Assembly (NCBI GenBank): GCA_035541755.1 | Contig: DATKMQ010000003.1 | Coordinates: 1-53,882, forward strand | Reading direction: 5' to 3' | Source: Syntrophorhabdaceae bacterium | GTDB taxonomy: Bacteria; Desulfobacterota; Syntrophorhabdia; Syntrophorhabdales; Syntrophorhabdaceae | DNA: 53,882 bases | Part shown: positions 35,466 through 44,631 of the stretch, piece after piece | Numbering within the stretch: position 1 is the first letter of the stretch | Layout of the letters: each line of letters begins with the position of its first letter | The notes under the pieces: generated by a model | The model's database searches: none | What the model was told of the DNA's origin: nothing | The model's input: the letters and a program-made list of their open reading frames with translations, nothing else | Translations under genes and position numbers: made by a program

Positions 35466-36602
35466 TTACAAACGTTTTGCAACCTCATCTCCGAACCGAG
35501 AGCAGCTGACCGGACGCTGATCTTTAAGCTGACGGGCAAGGTCGTAGGTCACAATCCCGTCACGTATGGTGTTCTCTATTGCCTTTTCTATAAGGAATGC
35601 GGCCTGATCGCAGCCCATATGCCGAAACATCATGGCGCCCGACAGTATGAGGGATGCGGGATTGACCACATCTTTGCCTGCATATTTGGGCGCGCTCCCG
35701 TGGGTGGGTTCGAATATGGCCACGTCATCGCCGATATTGGCGCCGGGCGCCACGCCAAGGCCTCCGACAAGCGCTGCGCACGTATCTGAGAGATAATCTC
35801 CGTTCAGATTGGGGCATAGCAGGATATCATATTCCTCAGGCTTCATTATGATTTGCATAAACATATTGTCGGCGATACGGTCATTGAAGAGAATCTTGTT
35901 GTCCTCTCCATTCACACTGATTCTATCCGGATAAGCGCGAGCAATCTCGTATGCCCATTCGCGGAAAGCGCCTTCCGTGTACTTCATGATATTGCCTTTA
36001 TGTACCACGGTTATGGACCTTCTCCGGTGCTTGATCGCGTAATCGATAACCCATTTTGTGAAACGGACCGTGCCAGTTTTGCTCATCGGTTTTATGCCGA
36101 GGCCCGTATCCGAAGGCAGGGTCACGCTCATCTCGTCCTTCAGGAAACCGATAAGAGCTCGCGCTTGAGAAGTGCCCTCTTTCCATTCGATCCCCCGGTA
36201 GAGGTCCTCGGTATTCTCTCTGAAGATGATGAGGTCCACCTTCTCGGGCTCTTTCAGCGGACTCGGCAACCCCTTGAAGTACCGGATGGGACGCATGCAC
36301 ACATAGAGGTCGAATATCTGCCTGAGATAGACATTGACACTCCGGAATCCGCCCCCCACAGGTGTTGTCAGAGGCCCCTTGATGGCTATTTTATGCTCTC
36401 GAACGACCTTAAGCGTCTCATCAGGCACAAGCTCTTCTTTTCTTTCGAGGGCCTTGAGCCCTGCGATCACCGTCAACCATTCTATTCTCTGCTCTCCCCC
36501 TGTGGCCTTGAGAAAGGCCTCTTCGAAAATCCCTCTGGATGCGGCCCAGATATCATCCCCTGTGCCGTCTCCTGCTATATAAGGTATCTTTACAACCTTC
36601 AT
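35466..36602 (-). CDS. icd: Isocitrate dehydrogenase (NADP or NAD type, icd family)
   Basis: A beta-decarboxylating dehydrogenase of about 378 residues that converts isocitrate to 2-oxoglutarate. Visible are IAGDGTGDDIW at the N-terminus, the substrate-binding segment GGFRSVNVYLRQIFDLYVC, the Icd-type IFRENTEDLYRGIEW (rather than isopropylmalate dehydrogenase), and PTHGSAPKYAGKDVVNP near the C-terminus. The ATG at 36602 shares its A with the stop of the preceding gene (TGATG), a coupled start; a TTG one codon earlier is also possible. It is the third step of a citrate synthase-aconitase-isocitrate dehydrogenase set that would make 2-oxoglutarate for glutamate. Confidence 0.9.
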   Translation of the reverse strand: MKVVKIPYIAGDGTGDDIWAASRGIFEEAFLKATGGEQRIEWLTVIAGLKALERKEELVPDETLKVVREHKIAIKGPLTTPVGGGFRSVNVYLRQIFDLYVCMRPIRYFKGLPSPLKEPEKVDLIIFRENTEDLYRGIEWKEGTSQARALIGFLKDEMSVTLPSDTGLGIKPMSKTGTVRFTKWVIDYAIKHRRRSITVVHKGNIMKYTEGAFREWAYEIARAYPDRISVNGEDNKILFNDRIADNMFMQIIMKPEEYDILLCPNLNGDYLSDTCAALVGGLGVAPGANIGDDVAIFEPTHGSAPKYAGKDVVNPASLILSGAMMFRHMGCDQAAFLIEKAIENTIRDGIVTYDLARQLKDQRPVSCSRFGDEVAKRL

Positions 36603-37099
36603 CAAATCTGCAGTCCTCCACGCTTCTTTATATAACGGTCCAGTCCACCTTCTCGGAGGATGTCTCGCATTATGGCAGGCAGCGCAGAAAACGTCTTTTC
36701 CTTACCTGTCGTGTGATCGATCAGGATTCCCTCATCGAGTCGTATCTCCAGTTCATCTCCCTCACCTATATCGTCCGCAGGACAGATGATGGCTGCAAGC
36801 CCCACATTGATAGCATTTCTGTAAAAGATTCTCGCAAAAGAATCGGCCACTACCGCATCAATGCCGGCCATTTTGATGATAAGAGGGGCATGCTCCCTGC
36901 TTGAGCCTAAACCGAAGTTCTTGCCGCCCACCACGATGTCACCGGCGCGAATCTTCTGATAGAATTGCGGCGAAATGTCTTCGAATACGTGTTTCTTCAA
37001 TTCCTCAAGATTGGACCGTAGATGGTAGAATCTCCCGGGAATAATATGGTCGGTAGTGATGCCGTCACCGAACTTCCATGCAGCCCCTCGCAAGACCAT
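36602..37099 (-). CDS. Aconitase/isopropylmalate dehydratase family, small subunit
   Basis: A 165-residue LeuD-fold swivel domain with [19 protein letters not shown] at the start and [14 protein letters not shown] near residue 59. It pairs with the large subunit just upstream. LeuCD-family enzymes isomerise hydroxy acids. Because this pair lies between a citrate-synthase-type enzyme and isocitrate dehydrogenase, and no leuA or leuB is nearby, it most likely works as the aconitase of the operon; isopropylmalate isomerase remains possible. Start and stop overlap both neighbours through TGATG. Confidence 0.85.
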   Translation of the reverse strand: MVLRGAAWKFGDGITTDHIIPGRFYHLRSNLEELKKHVFEDISPQFYQKIRAGDIVVGGKNFGLGSSREHAPLIIKMAGIDAVVADSFARIFYRNAINVGLAAIICPADDIGEGDELEIRLDEGILIDHTTGKEKTFSALPAIMRDILREGGLDRYIKKRGGLQI

Positions 37100-38358
37100 C
37101 AGGTTACCTCCCGCGGGTCTGCCAACTCCCCCTTGATGGCGCTTGCCGCTGCCGTTGCCGGTGAGGCGAGAATAATCGCGCTCTCAGGATTTCCCATCCT
37201 TCCCAAGAAATTCCTGTTCGAAGTAGATACGCAGGTCTCCTCATCCCCCAGAACCCCAAGATGGATACCGATGCACGGCCCGCATCCCGGCGGTATGATC
37301 AGGGCGCCGGCTTCAACGAGGATGGAAAGGACGCCCTCTTTCATGGCCTCATAATAGGCTGCCCGTGAGGCGGGGCCCACAATAAGCCTTACATCGCGGT
37401 GTTTCTTTCTTCCTTTGAGCACGGACGCGGCCACTCTTAAGTCCCCTATTCTGCCGTTGGTACATGATCCGATGAAGACCTGTTGTACGGCAATCCCTTT
37501 TGTGTCCGGGTCATCAATGCTCTTTGCGCGGTCAACCTGGTGCGGCAGGCTCACCATCGGCGCTATTTCTTTAACATCTATCTCAAGGGTCTTCTCATAG
37601 TCCGCATCTTCATCGGGAAGTATCTCCACGAAGGCGCTACCTCTCCCCGACCGTTTGAGGAAAAGGCGCGTCATATCGTCGGACGGGAACAGGCCGCATT
37701 TCGCCCCGGCTTCAACAGCCATATTGGCAATAGTCATCCTGTCTTCCACATCCATATGTCTCACCGTCTCGCCAAAATATTCCATGGATTTATACGTGGC
37801 CCCGTCAGAACCAATCATGCCGATGATTTTGAGAATAAGATCCTTGGCATAGACACCCCGGGGGAACTCACCTTGAAGCACAAACCTAAAACTCTCCGGG
37901 ACCCTCATCCAGGTCTTTCCCAACCCCATGGCAACTGCCACATCCGTGGATCCCATGCCCGTGGAAAAGGCGCCAAGCGCCCCTCCCGTGCAGCTATGAG
38001 AGTCCGCCCCGATCAGTATCTCTCCCGGCAACAAAACCTGCTCGGACATGATCTGATGACATATGCCCTCACCCACATCGCTCACATTGGCGCCGAACTC
38101 CCTGGCAAATTCCTTGATGATCCGGTGATCGTTGGAAAGCTCCTGTCGGGGGCTTGGCGACGCGTGATCTATGAAGAAGGTGACCCTCTTTCCGTCAAAA
38201 ATCCTCTGGAATCCCATCTGTCTGAATCTCTGGATAGCGAGCGGCGCGGTACCATCTTGCAGAAGAATCCGATCGATATCGATGACGGCATATTCGCCCC
38301 GTCTCAAGCTCGCCCCTGCACGAGCGCTGAGGATCTTCTCCGCTAAAGTCTGACCCAT
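37099..38358 (-). CDS. Aconitase/isopropylmalate dehydratase family, large subunit
   Basis: A 419-residue LeuC/homoaconitase-type protein that binds a [4Fe-4S] cluster: the Cys in FIGSCTNGR (about residue 295) and the pair in GCGPCIGIH (about 354-362). [19 protein letters not shown] (about 120-138) is the substrate-cluster region. It forms the two-subunit hydro-lyase with the next gene. The inferred role is citrate to isocitrate, from operon context. It starts 3 bases after the synthase gene. Confidence 0.87.
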   Translation of the reverse strand: MGQTLAEKILSARAGASLRRGEYAVIDIDRILLQDGTAPLAIQRFRQMGFQRIFDGKRVTFFIDHASPSPRQELSNDHRIIKEFAREFGANVSDVGEGICHQIMSEQVLLPGEILIGADSHSCTGGALGAFSTGMGSTDVAVAMGLGKTWMRVPESFRFVLQGEFPRGVYAKDLILKIIGMIGSDGATYKSMEYFGETVRHMDVEDRMTIANMAVEAGAKCGLFPSDDMTRLFLKRSGRGSAFVEILPDEDADYEKTLEIDVKEIAPMVSLPHQVDRAKSIDDPDTKGIAVQQVFIGSCTNGRIGDLRVAASVLKGRKKHRDVRLIVGPASRAAYYEAMKEGVLSILVEAGALIIPPGCGPCIGIHLGVLGDEETCVSTSNRNFLGRMGNPESAIILASPATAAASAIKGELADPREVT

Positions 38359-38361
38359 AAA

Positions 38362-40182
38362 TCACTCAACCTCTGCCTTGGTTAAGTCTTCGAAGCGTAT
38401 GTCGAAGCCAAGCACACCCACGATCTCTCCGGTCTCGTCCCGGATCGGGCCGGAAACCGTCACACAGAGAGCCCCTGTAATTCTTGATGAATACATGTTG
38501 GTGGCGCTGATCTTGCCGTTCTTCATGGGGTTGATAAACCAATCCCTGTCTGAAAAATCCTCATGAAGACCGATTTGCGCGTACTTCGCCCTGTCCACGA
38601 CCTGGGTGATATTCTTGGTAATCTTGATACCTTCGCCGTTCACGATATAGGCAAACTGGATAAAAGGATACTCTTCCACGATGTTCTTGAGGATTTCTTC
38701 CTGGTTCACAGGCTTCATGCTCTTGATTGCCGCATCTTCGATATATCGTTCCATGAGGTGGGCAGCCATATCGTAGGCCCGCTTTTTGATGAGCTCGAAT
38801 TCGGACACAAAGATCTCAGGGATATGGAGCCTCGCCTGGTGCTCAATCTCCTCTTCTGATATGTTCGTCACCCTTCCTTCATCGTACTGTTTCAGGACCC
38901 ATTTGTTGATCTTCGCTATACCCGGATGCGTCTTCTCCACCCTGTCCTCGTCGACCAAGGCGAAGTGCGAGTTGATCCAGTGGGCGACGCCCGCAAGGCC
39001 CGATTTATCGGTGATATTCACGGCAAGCGGTCTCTTCAAGATTTTGCTCGTGTCAAACGACGAATAGATCTCTTCATTTTTGATCATACCATCAATATGA
39101 ACGCCTGCGGAGGTGGCGTTGAAATCAAGACCGATGAAGGGCTGGTTCTTCGGTACATGATGGCCCAGCTCCTTTTCAAAATAGTTTCTGATCTCCGTGA
39201 TGACGGTCGTATCAACACCGTTGTCCTCACCGGTAAGACCTATATACTCCATAATGAGTCCCTCGATAGGAACATTGCCTGTCCTCTCTCCGATACCGAG
39301 GAGTGTGCCGTTGACGTACTGACATCCGTAAAGCCATGCGCTGACACTATTGATGAGGACCTTGTAGAAATCATTGTGGCCGTGCCATTCCAGGTAACCC
39401 GAAGGGACTCCCGCGTCGTCGATCATGGCGCGGATAATCTTTCCGATGGATCTGGGTATTGCGGATCCCGGGTAGGTAATGCCCAGGCCGAGCGTGTCGC
39501 AGAGCCGTATTTTCACCGGTATCTTGGCTTCCTCAGACATGCTCATGAGCGCCTGAGCGAAGGGCACACAAAATCCGTAAATATCGGCCCTCGTTATATC
39601 CTCGAAATGGCATCTCGGGATAATGCCGAGGTCGAGCGTGCTCTCAACGATCTTCAAGTAATCCTTAAACACCTGAGACCTTGACTTACCGAATTTGAGA
39701 AAGATGTGGTAGTCGGAAGCGCTTGTCAAAATACCCGTTTCCTTGAGACCCACATTTTTGACCAGTTGCAGATCGTTCTTATTAGCCCTGATCCAGCCCG
39801 TTATCTCGGGGTACCGATACCCCTTCTCAAGGCACCTCTCTATGGCCTCTTTGTCTTTATCGGAATAAAGGAAGAATTCGGACTGGTGAATGACGCCGTT
39901 CGGCCCGCTTAAGCGATGGAGGAAATCGAAAAGGTCCTCTATCTGCTGCGGCGTAAACGGCGGCCTTGATTGCTGCCCGTCTCTAAACGTTGTATCAGTA
40001 ATGTAAATCTCCTCGGGCGGATCGATGAGTTCGATCTTGTGATCGAACTTAACCCTGCACATCTCGTCGTAGGGAAATATCTCCCGATAAAACTCAGGTG
40101 CATCAACGTCGATGAGCGGGTAGCTTGCACGTTTAGTGACATTCTTAAAGATAAAACCTTTGCCTTTCTCTTCCTTCTTCAA
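38362..40182 (-). CDS. Re-citrate synthase-like HMGL-family enzyme with C-terminal Cache-type domain
   Basis: This 606-residue protein has two parts. Residues about 50-460 are a DRE-TIM barrel of the isopropylmalate/homocitrate synthase family (ITDTTFRDGQQSRPP near 60; EWHGHNDFYKVL near 269; GERTGNVPIEGL). With aconitase and isocitrate dehydrogenase genes downstream it most likely is a Re-face citrate synthase, the oxygen-tolerant alternative known from Clostridium kluyveri and several Desulfobacterota. Residues about 490-606 form a PAS/Cache-like domain (FIQFAYIVNGEG, FSDRDWF, GVLGFDIRFEDL), normally an extracellular ligand sensor in chemoreceptors, here in a soluble enzyme. It may be an allosteric site. 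There is no membrane helix. Confidence 0.8.
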   Translation of the reverse strand: MKKEEKGKGFIFKNVTKRASYPLIDVDAPEFYREIFPYDEMCRVKFDHKIELIDPPEEIYITDTTFRDGQQSRPPFTPQQIEDLFDFLHRLSGPNGVIHQSEFFLYSDKDKEAIERCLEKGYRYPEITGWIRANKNDLQLVKNVGLKETGILTSASDYHIFLKFGKSRSQVFKDYLKIVESTLDLGIIPRCHFEDITRADIYGFCVPFAQALMSMSEEAKIPVKIRLCDTLGLGITYPGSAIPRSIGKIIRAMIDDAGVPSGYLEWHGHNDFYKVLINSVSAWLYGCQYVNGTLLGIGERTGNVPIEGLIMEYIGLTGEDNGVDTTVITEIRNYFEKELGHHVPKNQPFIGLDFNATSAGVHIDGMIKNEEIYSSFDTSKILKRPLAVNITDKSGLAGVAHWINSHFALVDEDRVEKTHPGIAKINKWVLKQYDEGRVTNISEEEIEHQARLHIPEIFVSEFELIKKRAYDMAAHLMERYIEDAAIKSMKPVNQEEILKNIVEEYPFIQFAYIVNGEGIKITKNITQVVDRAKYAQIGLHEDFSDRDWFINPMKNGKISATNMYSSRITGALCVTVSGPIRDETGEIVGVLGFDIRFEDLTKAEVE

Positions 40183-40197
40183 GCAGACCTCCGCTTG

Positions 40198-41955
40198 TCA
40201 GCGACCTTCTGTGATGTGCTTTATCTTCAGTTCGTTTAACTGCTTCTGTCCAACCTTCGAAGGAGCGCCGGTTAAAAGACAGGTGCCTTTCTGGGTTTTG
40301 GGGAATGGAATCACATCGCGAATACTTTCCAGCCCGAGAAGCATCATGAGTATCCGATCGAAACCGAAAGCTATGCCGCCGTGCGGCGGGGCGCCCATTT
40401 CCAGGGCCTCAAGCAAGAACCCGAACTTCTCCTCGGCCTCTTGCTCTTTGATATTGAGGAGCCGAAAAATTTCCCTCTGCTCGTCCATCCTGTGATTTCT
40501 GATACTCCCGCCGCCGATCTCCACACCGTTAAGCACCATATCGTAGGCATTGGCAAGGATCCCCCCATAATCGCCCTGATAACCTCTTATCGATTGCTTG
40601 GGCGACGTGAAAGGGTGGTGCCGGGCTACAAATCGTTTCTCCTCCTCACTGTATTCGAGAAGAGGGAAATCTATGACCCAGAGGAATTTGTCCTTGTCGC
40701 GGTCGATGAGATCAAACTTCTCACCAAGATGCAATCTCAACCTCCCCATAATATCGTTCACCTTGCCCCGCTTGTCTGCCATCATGAACAAAACATCTCC
40801 GGCCGAAAGTCCAAGTGTCGCCTCCATCCGGCTCTTTTCATCATCCTTCAAGTATTTCGCTATAGGCGATTGCAGGCCTTCCGTATCCTTGCGCATCCAG
40901 ATGAGACCGCCCGCGCCCATGTCTTTGGCTGCATCCACAGTGGTGTCAAGGTCTTTTCTCGAAAGCGTTTTACCGGAGAGGACCATGGCCTTGATCACAC
41001 CCCCTTCGGCGAGGGTCTTTTGAAACACACCGAACTCGGTATCTCTAAATATGTCGGTGATTTCAACGAGAGGCAGGCCGAAGCGCAGATCGGGCTTGTC
41101 CGTGCCGTAGCGCTCCGTGGCCTCGGTATAACTCATTCTCGGAAAAGGCACCTCGGGGGGATTCACCCCTTTTAACGCCTCATAGAGCGCAATGGCAAGG
41201 CCCTCGCTCAATCGCATCACATCCTCTCGTTCCACAAAACTCATTTCGATATCGATCTGGGTGAACTCAGGCTGCCTGTCGGCCCTCAGATCTTCGTCTC
41301 TGAAGCAACGGGCAATCTGAAAATACCGTTCAAAACCACCTATCATAAGCATCTGTTTGTAGAGCTGGGGCGACTGCGGCAGCGCATAAAACGTGCCCGC
41401 ATTGAGCCGACTCGGAACAATGAAATCCCGCGCACCCTCGGGCGTGCTCTTGGTAAGAAAGGGGGTTTCAAATTCATAGAAACCCTGCACCGTGAGATAA
41501 TCCCTCGTGGTCTTGTACGCCTTGCTCCTCTCGATAAAGATCTTCTTCATCTCAGGCCGACGCATATCCAGATACCGGTACTTAAGTCTGATGGACTCGC
41601 CGATGCCTTCTTCATCAAGCTGGAAAGGCAGAGGCTTACACGTATTGAGGACTTCAAAAGAGCGGACATATACCTCTATCTGGCCCGTAGGTATGTTGAG
41701 GTTCTCCGTCTCGGGAGGCCTTTTCTCGACCCTGCCGAGGATTTTCAAGACATATTCAGGCTTTATGTCTCCTGCCTTCTCATGAGCTTCTTTGGCTATC
41801 TCAGGGGAAAAGACAACCTGGACCACACCCGTGACATCACGCAGATCGACAAAAATGAGGCCTCCATGGTCCCTCCTTCTGAAAACCCAGCCTGAGAGCG
41901 CCAATTCCTTCCCGATGTCATCCTTTGTCACAAATCCGCAGTATTTATCTCTCAC
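40198..41955 (-). CDS. aspS: Aspartyl-tRNA synthetase (bacterial type)
   Basis: This 585-residue class II synthetase has an N-terminal OB-fold anticodon domain (1-105), the catalytic core with motif 2 (RCFRDEDLRADRQPEFTQIDIEMSF), the inserted GAD domain that marks bacterial AspRS, and motif 3 (GIAFGFDRILMM). The start is a GTG at 41955 behind AAGGGG. Whether it also charges tRNA-Asn was not determined. It is the first gene after the promoter at 41983-42012 and 15 bases ahead of the citrate-synthase-like gene. Confidence 0.96.
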   Translation of the reverse strand: MRDKYCGFVTKDDIGKELALSGWVFRRRDHGGLIFVDLRDVTGVVQVVFSPEIAKEAHEKAGDIKPEYVLKILGRVEKRPPETENLNIPTGQIEVYVRSFEVLNTCKPLPFQLDEEGIGESIRLKYRYLDMRRPEMKKIFIERSKAYKTTRDYLTVQGFYEFETPFLTKSTPEGARDFIVPSRLNAGTFYALPQSPQLYKQMLMIGGFERYFQIARCFRDEDLRADRQPEFTQIDIEMSFVEREDVMRLSEGLAIALYEALKGVNPPEVPFPRMSYTEATERYGTDKPDLRFGLPLVEITDIFRDTEFGVFQKTLAEGGVIKAMVLSGKTLSRKDLDTTVDAAKDMGAGGLIWMRKDTEGLQSPIAKYLKDDEKSRMEATLGLSAGDVLFMMADKRGKVNDIMGRLRLHLGEKFDLIDRDKDKFLWVIDFPLLEYSEEEKRFVARHHPFTSPKQSIRGYQGDYGGILANAYDMVLNGVEIGGGSIRNHRMDEQREIFRLLNIKEQEAEEKFGFLLEALEMGAPPHGGIAFGFDRILMMLLGLESIRDVIPFPKTQKGTCLLTGAPSKVGQKQLNELKIKHITEGR

Positions 41956-41982
41956 TCTCTACCCCTTTCAAAAAAGTCTATA

Positions 41983-42012
41983 ATTATATATGGTTTAGCC
42001 CCTACAAGTCAA
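41983..42012 (-). promoter_or_regulatory. Sigma70-type promoter of the aspS operon
   Basis: On the minus strand TTGACT (42012-42007) is followed after 18 bases by TATAAT (41988-41983). It would start transcription near 41976, about 20 bases before the GTG of aspS. No other equally good promoter was noticed down to tyrS, so much of the minus-strand run could depend on it. Confidence 0.65.
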
Positions 42013-42235
42013 GGCCCGTATTAAAGCCGATGCTCGACTCCCTTAATGATCCTTGATTTTTTTCATGCGGCCAATTTAGAATGGTTCTATATACTCTGAC
42101 CGGCTCGGCGTATCCTGGAGCACGCCCAAACACGCACTATTGGTGCCGGCTAGACCGTTCGTTGCAGGGATCGTGCACCACGGACATTTTCCTCGGGATC
42201 GCGCTCAGGGCTTTCAATCAAGAAGGAGGACCGCC

Positions 42236-43201
42236 ATGGCAAGACAGGGACGAAAGATCAGGTGGGGCATACTCGGCTACGCCAGGATAGCGCGGATGAA
42301 CGTCATTCCCGCCATCCTCAGATCGTCCAATGCTGAGTTCTACGCTCTTGCATCACGCGAGACGGCAAAACTTGAGGAATGTGCCAAGGCCTATCCGGTT
42401 GCACGAACCTATGAAGGCTACGACCTGTTGCTCGATGATCCGCATGTCGAAGCCGTATATATCCCGCTGCCAAACGCCCTTCACAAGGAATGGACCATAA
42501 AGGCCGCCCGAAAGGGAAAACATGTGCTCTGTGAAAAACCCGTGGCGCTCAAGGTCTCCGAGTGCGAAGAGATGATCCGCGTCTGCAAGGAGCAGCACGT
42601 AAAATTCATGGAAGCCTTCATGTATCGCTACACTGACCGCGTAAGAAAAGCGGAGCAGGTCCTTGCGAGCGGAGAATTAGGTGAAATAAAGTATATCAAT
42701 TCGTGCTTCAGGTTTCTTCTTCTCAATCCTGCTTCAATAAAACTGATTCCCCGCCTGGGAGGCGGTTCTTTGTACGACGTAGGCTGCTACCCCGTCAACT
42801 TCATCGGCATGATAACCGGTGAGGATCCTCAATCCGTTGCGGCCTCCTCCGTTCAAGACTGTGGTGTTGACGTGATGCTTTCTGCGGTTCTTACGTATCG
42901 CTCTGGCATCATTGCCACGCTCCACTGCGGATTCAACGCATACCAGAGCATATACTCCGAAATTGTCGGTACAAAAGGGGCGCTTCAAGTCCCTGATACG
43001 TTCCTCGATGACCCCGGGTATATCACACTGAGAACGGATTCGGGCACTCGCAAAATACGCGTGGCAAGAAGCGACCGCTACAGGCACGAAATTGAAGATT
43101 TTTCCCGGGCGATTGCACACGGCGGCGAACCCCGGTTGAGTCAGGATGAGACCAGACGAAACGCCGCCGTGATAGACAAAATTTACGGGGCGATCAAATA
43201 G
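42236..43201 (+). CDS. Gfo/Idh/MocA family NAD(P)-dependent dehydrogenase
   Basis: This 321-residue protein has an N-terminal Rossmann domain starting KIRWGILGYARIARMNVIPA, the family EKP motif (CEKPVALK, about residues 98-105) and a C-terminal alpha/beta substrate domain with GGGSLYDVGCYPVNF. Relatives oxidise or reduce sugars, inositols and sugar acids. The ATG at 42236 is chosen over longer frames because AAGGAGG lies at 42223-42229. It converges with uxaC with only 2 bases between the stops, and the neighbouring hexuronate operon suggests a sugar-acid substrate. The 280-base gap before it shows only the aspS promoter. Confidence 0.87.
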   Translation: MARQGRKIRWGILGYARIARMNVIPAILRSSNAEFYALASRETAKLEECAKAYPVARTYEGYDLLLDDPHVEAVYIPLPNALHKEWTIKAARKGKHVLCEKPVALKVSECEEMIRVCKEQHVKFMEAFMYRYTDRVRKAEQVLASGELGEIKYINSCFRFLLLNPASIKLIPRLGGGSLYDVGCYPVNFIGMITGEDPQSVAASSVQDCGVDVMLSAVLTYRSGIIATLHCGFNAYQSIYSEIVGTKGALQVPDTFLDDPGYITLRTDSGTRKIRVARSDRYRHEIEDFSRAIAHGGEPRLSQDETRRNAAVIDKIYGAIK

Positions 43202-43203
43202 AG

Positions 43204-44607
43204 TTATGGGAACCGAAAGTATGATGCAGCATTGTGGTAACAGATGTCTCTAACCATACCGCCAAGAAGCTCCAAATCGTTTGGAGCCTCCCCGTCTTCT
43301 ACCCACTCTCCGATCAAATTGCACAGGATCCTTCTGAAATATTCGTGGCGGGCGTAGGACATGAAGCTCCTCGAGTCTGTAAGCATACCCACAAATCTGC
43401 TCAAAAGCCCAAGGTTGGCAAGAGCGGTTATCTGGCGGACCATACCGTCTTTCTGATCGTTAAACCACCAGGCTGAGCCAAACTGCAGCTTGCCGGGTAT
43501 ATTCCCACCTTGAAAGCAGCCTATGATACACGCCAGCATCTCGTTGTCCCTTGGGTTAAGACAGTAGAGTATGGTTCTCGGCAACTCATCCGTGTAATCG
43601 AGTGCGTCGAGCACCCCGGTTAGGTCTTCTGCGAAACTGAAGTCCCCTATGGCGTCAAAGCCCGTATCAGGCCCTAAAACCCTCATCATCCGCCTGTTCG
43701 TATTTCGTATGGCGCCCATATGCATCTGCATGACCCAACCTTTCTTTGCATATTCTCTGCCCACAAACAGGACGAGATACGTTTTGTACTTTTTCACTTC
43801 TATCTCAGTGAGCGCTTGACCCCGAAGCGCCTTATCAAAGGCGTGGGCGGCCTCTTTTTCGGAACTCTCAGTATACACTACAGGATCAAGCGCATGGTCG
43901 GCTGCCCTGCATCCTGCGTCGTGGAAGAACTGGATTTGTTTGACCAGGGCCCCTTGCAAAGTGCCAAAATCATTGATGCTCACCTTTGCCGCACTCTCCA
44001 GTTTTGCCAGGTACTCGCGAAAACCGTCTTTCTCTATGCCTAAGGCCTTATCCGGCCTGAAAGCGGGAAAAACCTTTACGTCAAATCTCTCGTCCAGAGC
44101 TATAGCCCGATGATATTCGAGCGCATCCGCAGGGTCGTCCGTGGTACAGATCACCTTCACCCGCGAGCGCCTGATCAAGTCTCTCGCCGATAACCGGCCG
44201 GAGGTGAGTACCTCGTTACACCGTTCCCATATTTCTTCCGCCGTCTCGGGTGAAAGCAGCGTGTCGATAGCAAAATATCGTTTAAGCTCAAGATGCGTCC
44301 AGTGATACAGGGGGTTCCCTATGCACCGCGGTATGGTATAGGCCCAACTTAAGAACTTCTCTTTATCTGAAGCATCCCCTGTGATACATCTCTCTTCCAC
44401 GCCGTTACTCCTCATGGCACGCCATTTATAATGGTCACCTCCGAGCCACAATTCGGCGATGTTCCTATACTTCTTGTCCTCCGCTATTTCTCTGGGATTC
44501 AGGTGGCAGTGGTAATCGATGATAGGCATGTCTTTCGCATGATCATGGTAAAGTGCTTCAGCCGTCTTATTGTTCAAGAGAAAGTTTTCATCCATAAATG
44601 CTTTCAT
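43204..44607 (-). CDS. uxaC: Glucuronate/galacturonate isomerase
   Basis: This 467-residue enzyme (E. coli UxaC is 470) isomerises D-galacturonate to tagaturonate and D-glucuronate to fructuronate. Recognisable are IIDYHCHLNPREIAEDK at the N-terminus (metal-binding HCH), CTTDDP near residue 150, and MQMHMGAIRN (about 287-296). The ATG at 44607 is preferred to 44625 because GGGAGGC is correctly placed before it. Last gene of the hexuronate operon. Confidence 0.94.
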   Translation of the reverse strand: MKAFMDENFLLNNKTAEALYHDHAKDMPIIDYHCHLNPREIAEDKKYRNIAELWLGGDHYKWRAMRSNGVEERCITGDASDKEKFLSWAYTIPRCIGNPLYHWTHLELKRYFAIDTLLSPETAEEIWERCNEVLTSGRLSARDLIRRSRVKVICTTDDPADALEYHRAIALDERFDVKVFPAFRPDKALGIEKDGFREYLAKLESAAKVSINDFGTLQGALVKQIQFFHDAGCRAADHALDPVVYTESSEKEAAHAFDKALRGQALTEIEVKKYKTYLVLFVGREYAKKGWVMQMHMGAIRNTNRRMMRVLGPDTGFDAIGDFSFAEDLTGVLDALDYTDELPRTILYCLNPRDNEMLACIIGCFQGGNIPGKLQFGSAWWFNDQKDGMVRQITALANLGLLSRFVGMLTDSRSFMSYARHEYFRRILCNLIGEWVEDGEAPNDLELLGGMVRDICYHNAASYFRFP

Positions 44608-44631
44608 CGCAAGCCTCCCGCCCAAGCTTTA

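Noticed and set aside
41956-42235. Longer N-terminal extension of the Gfo/Idh/MocA protein starting near 42140.
   Set aside because: The extension is unlike the family, and a perfect AAGGAGG lies before the ATG at 42236.
43190-43210. Bidirectional terminator between converging Gfo/Idh and uxaC genes.
   Set aside because: The stops are 2 bases apart and no hairpin with T-run was found there.
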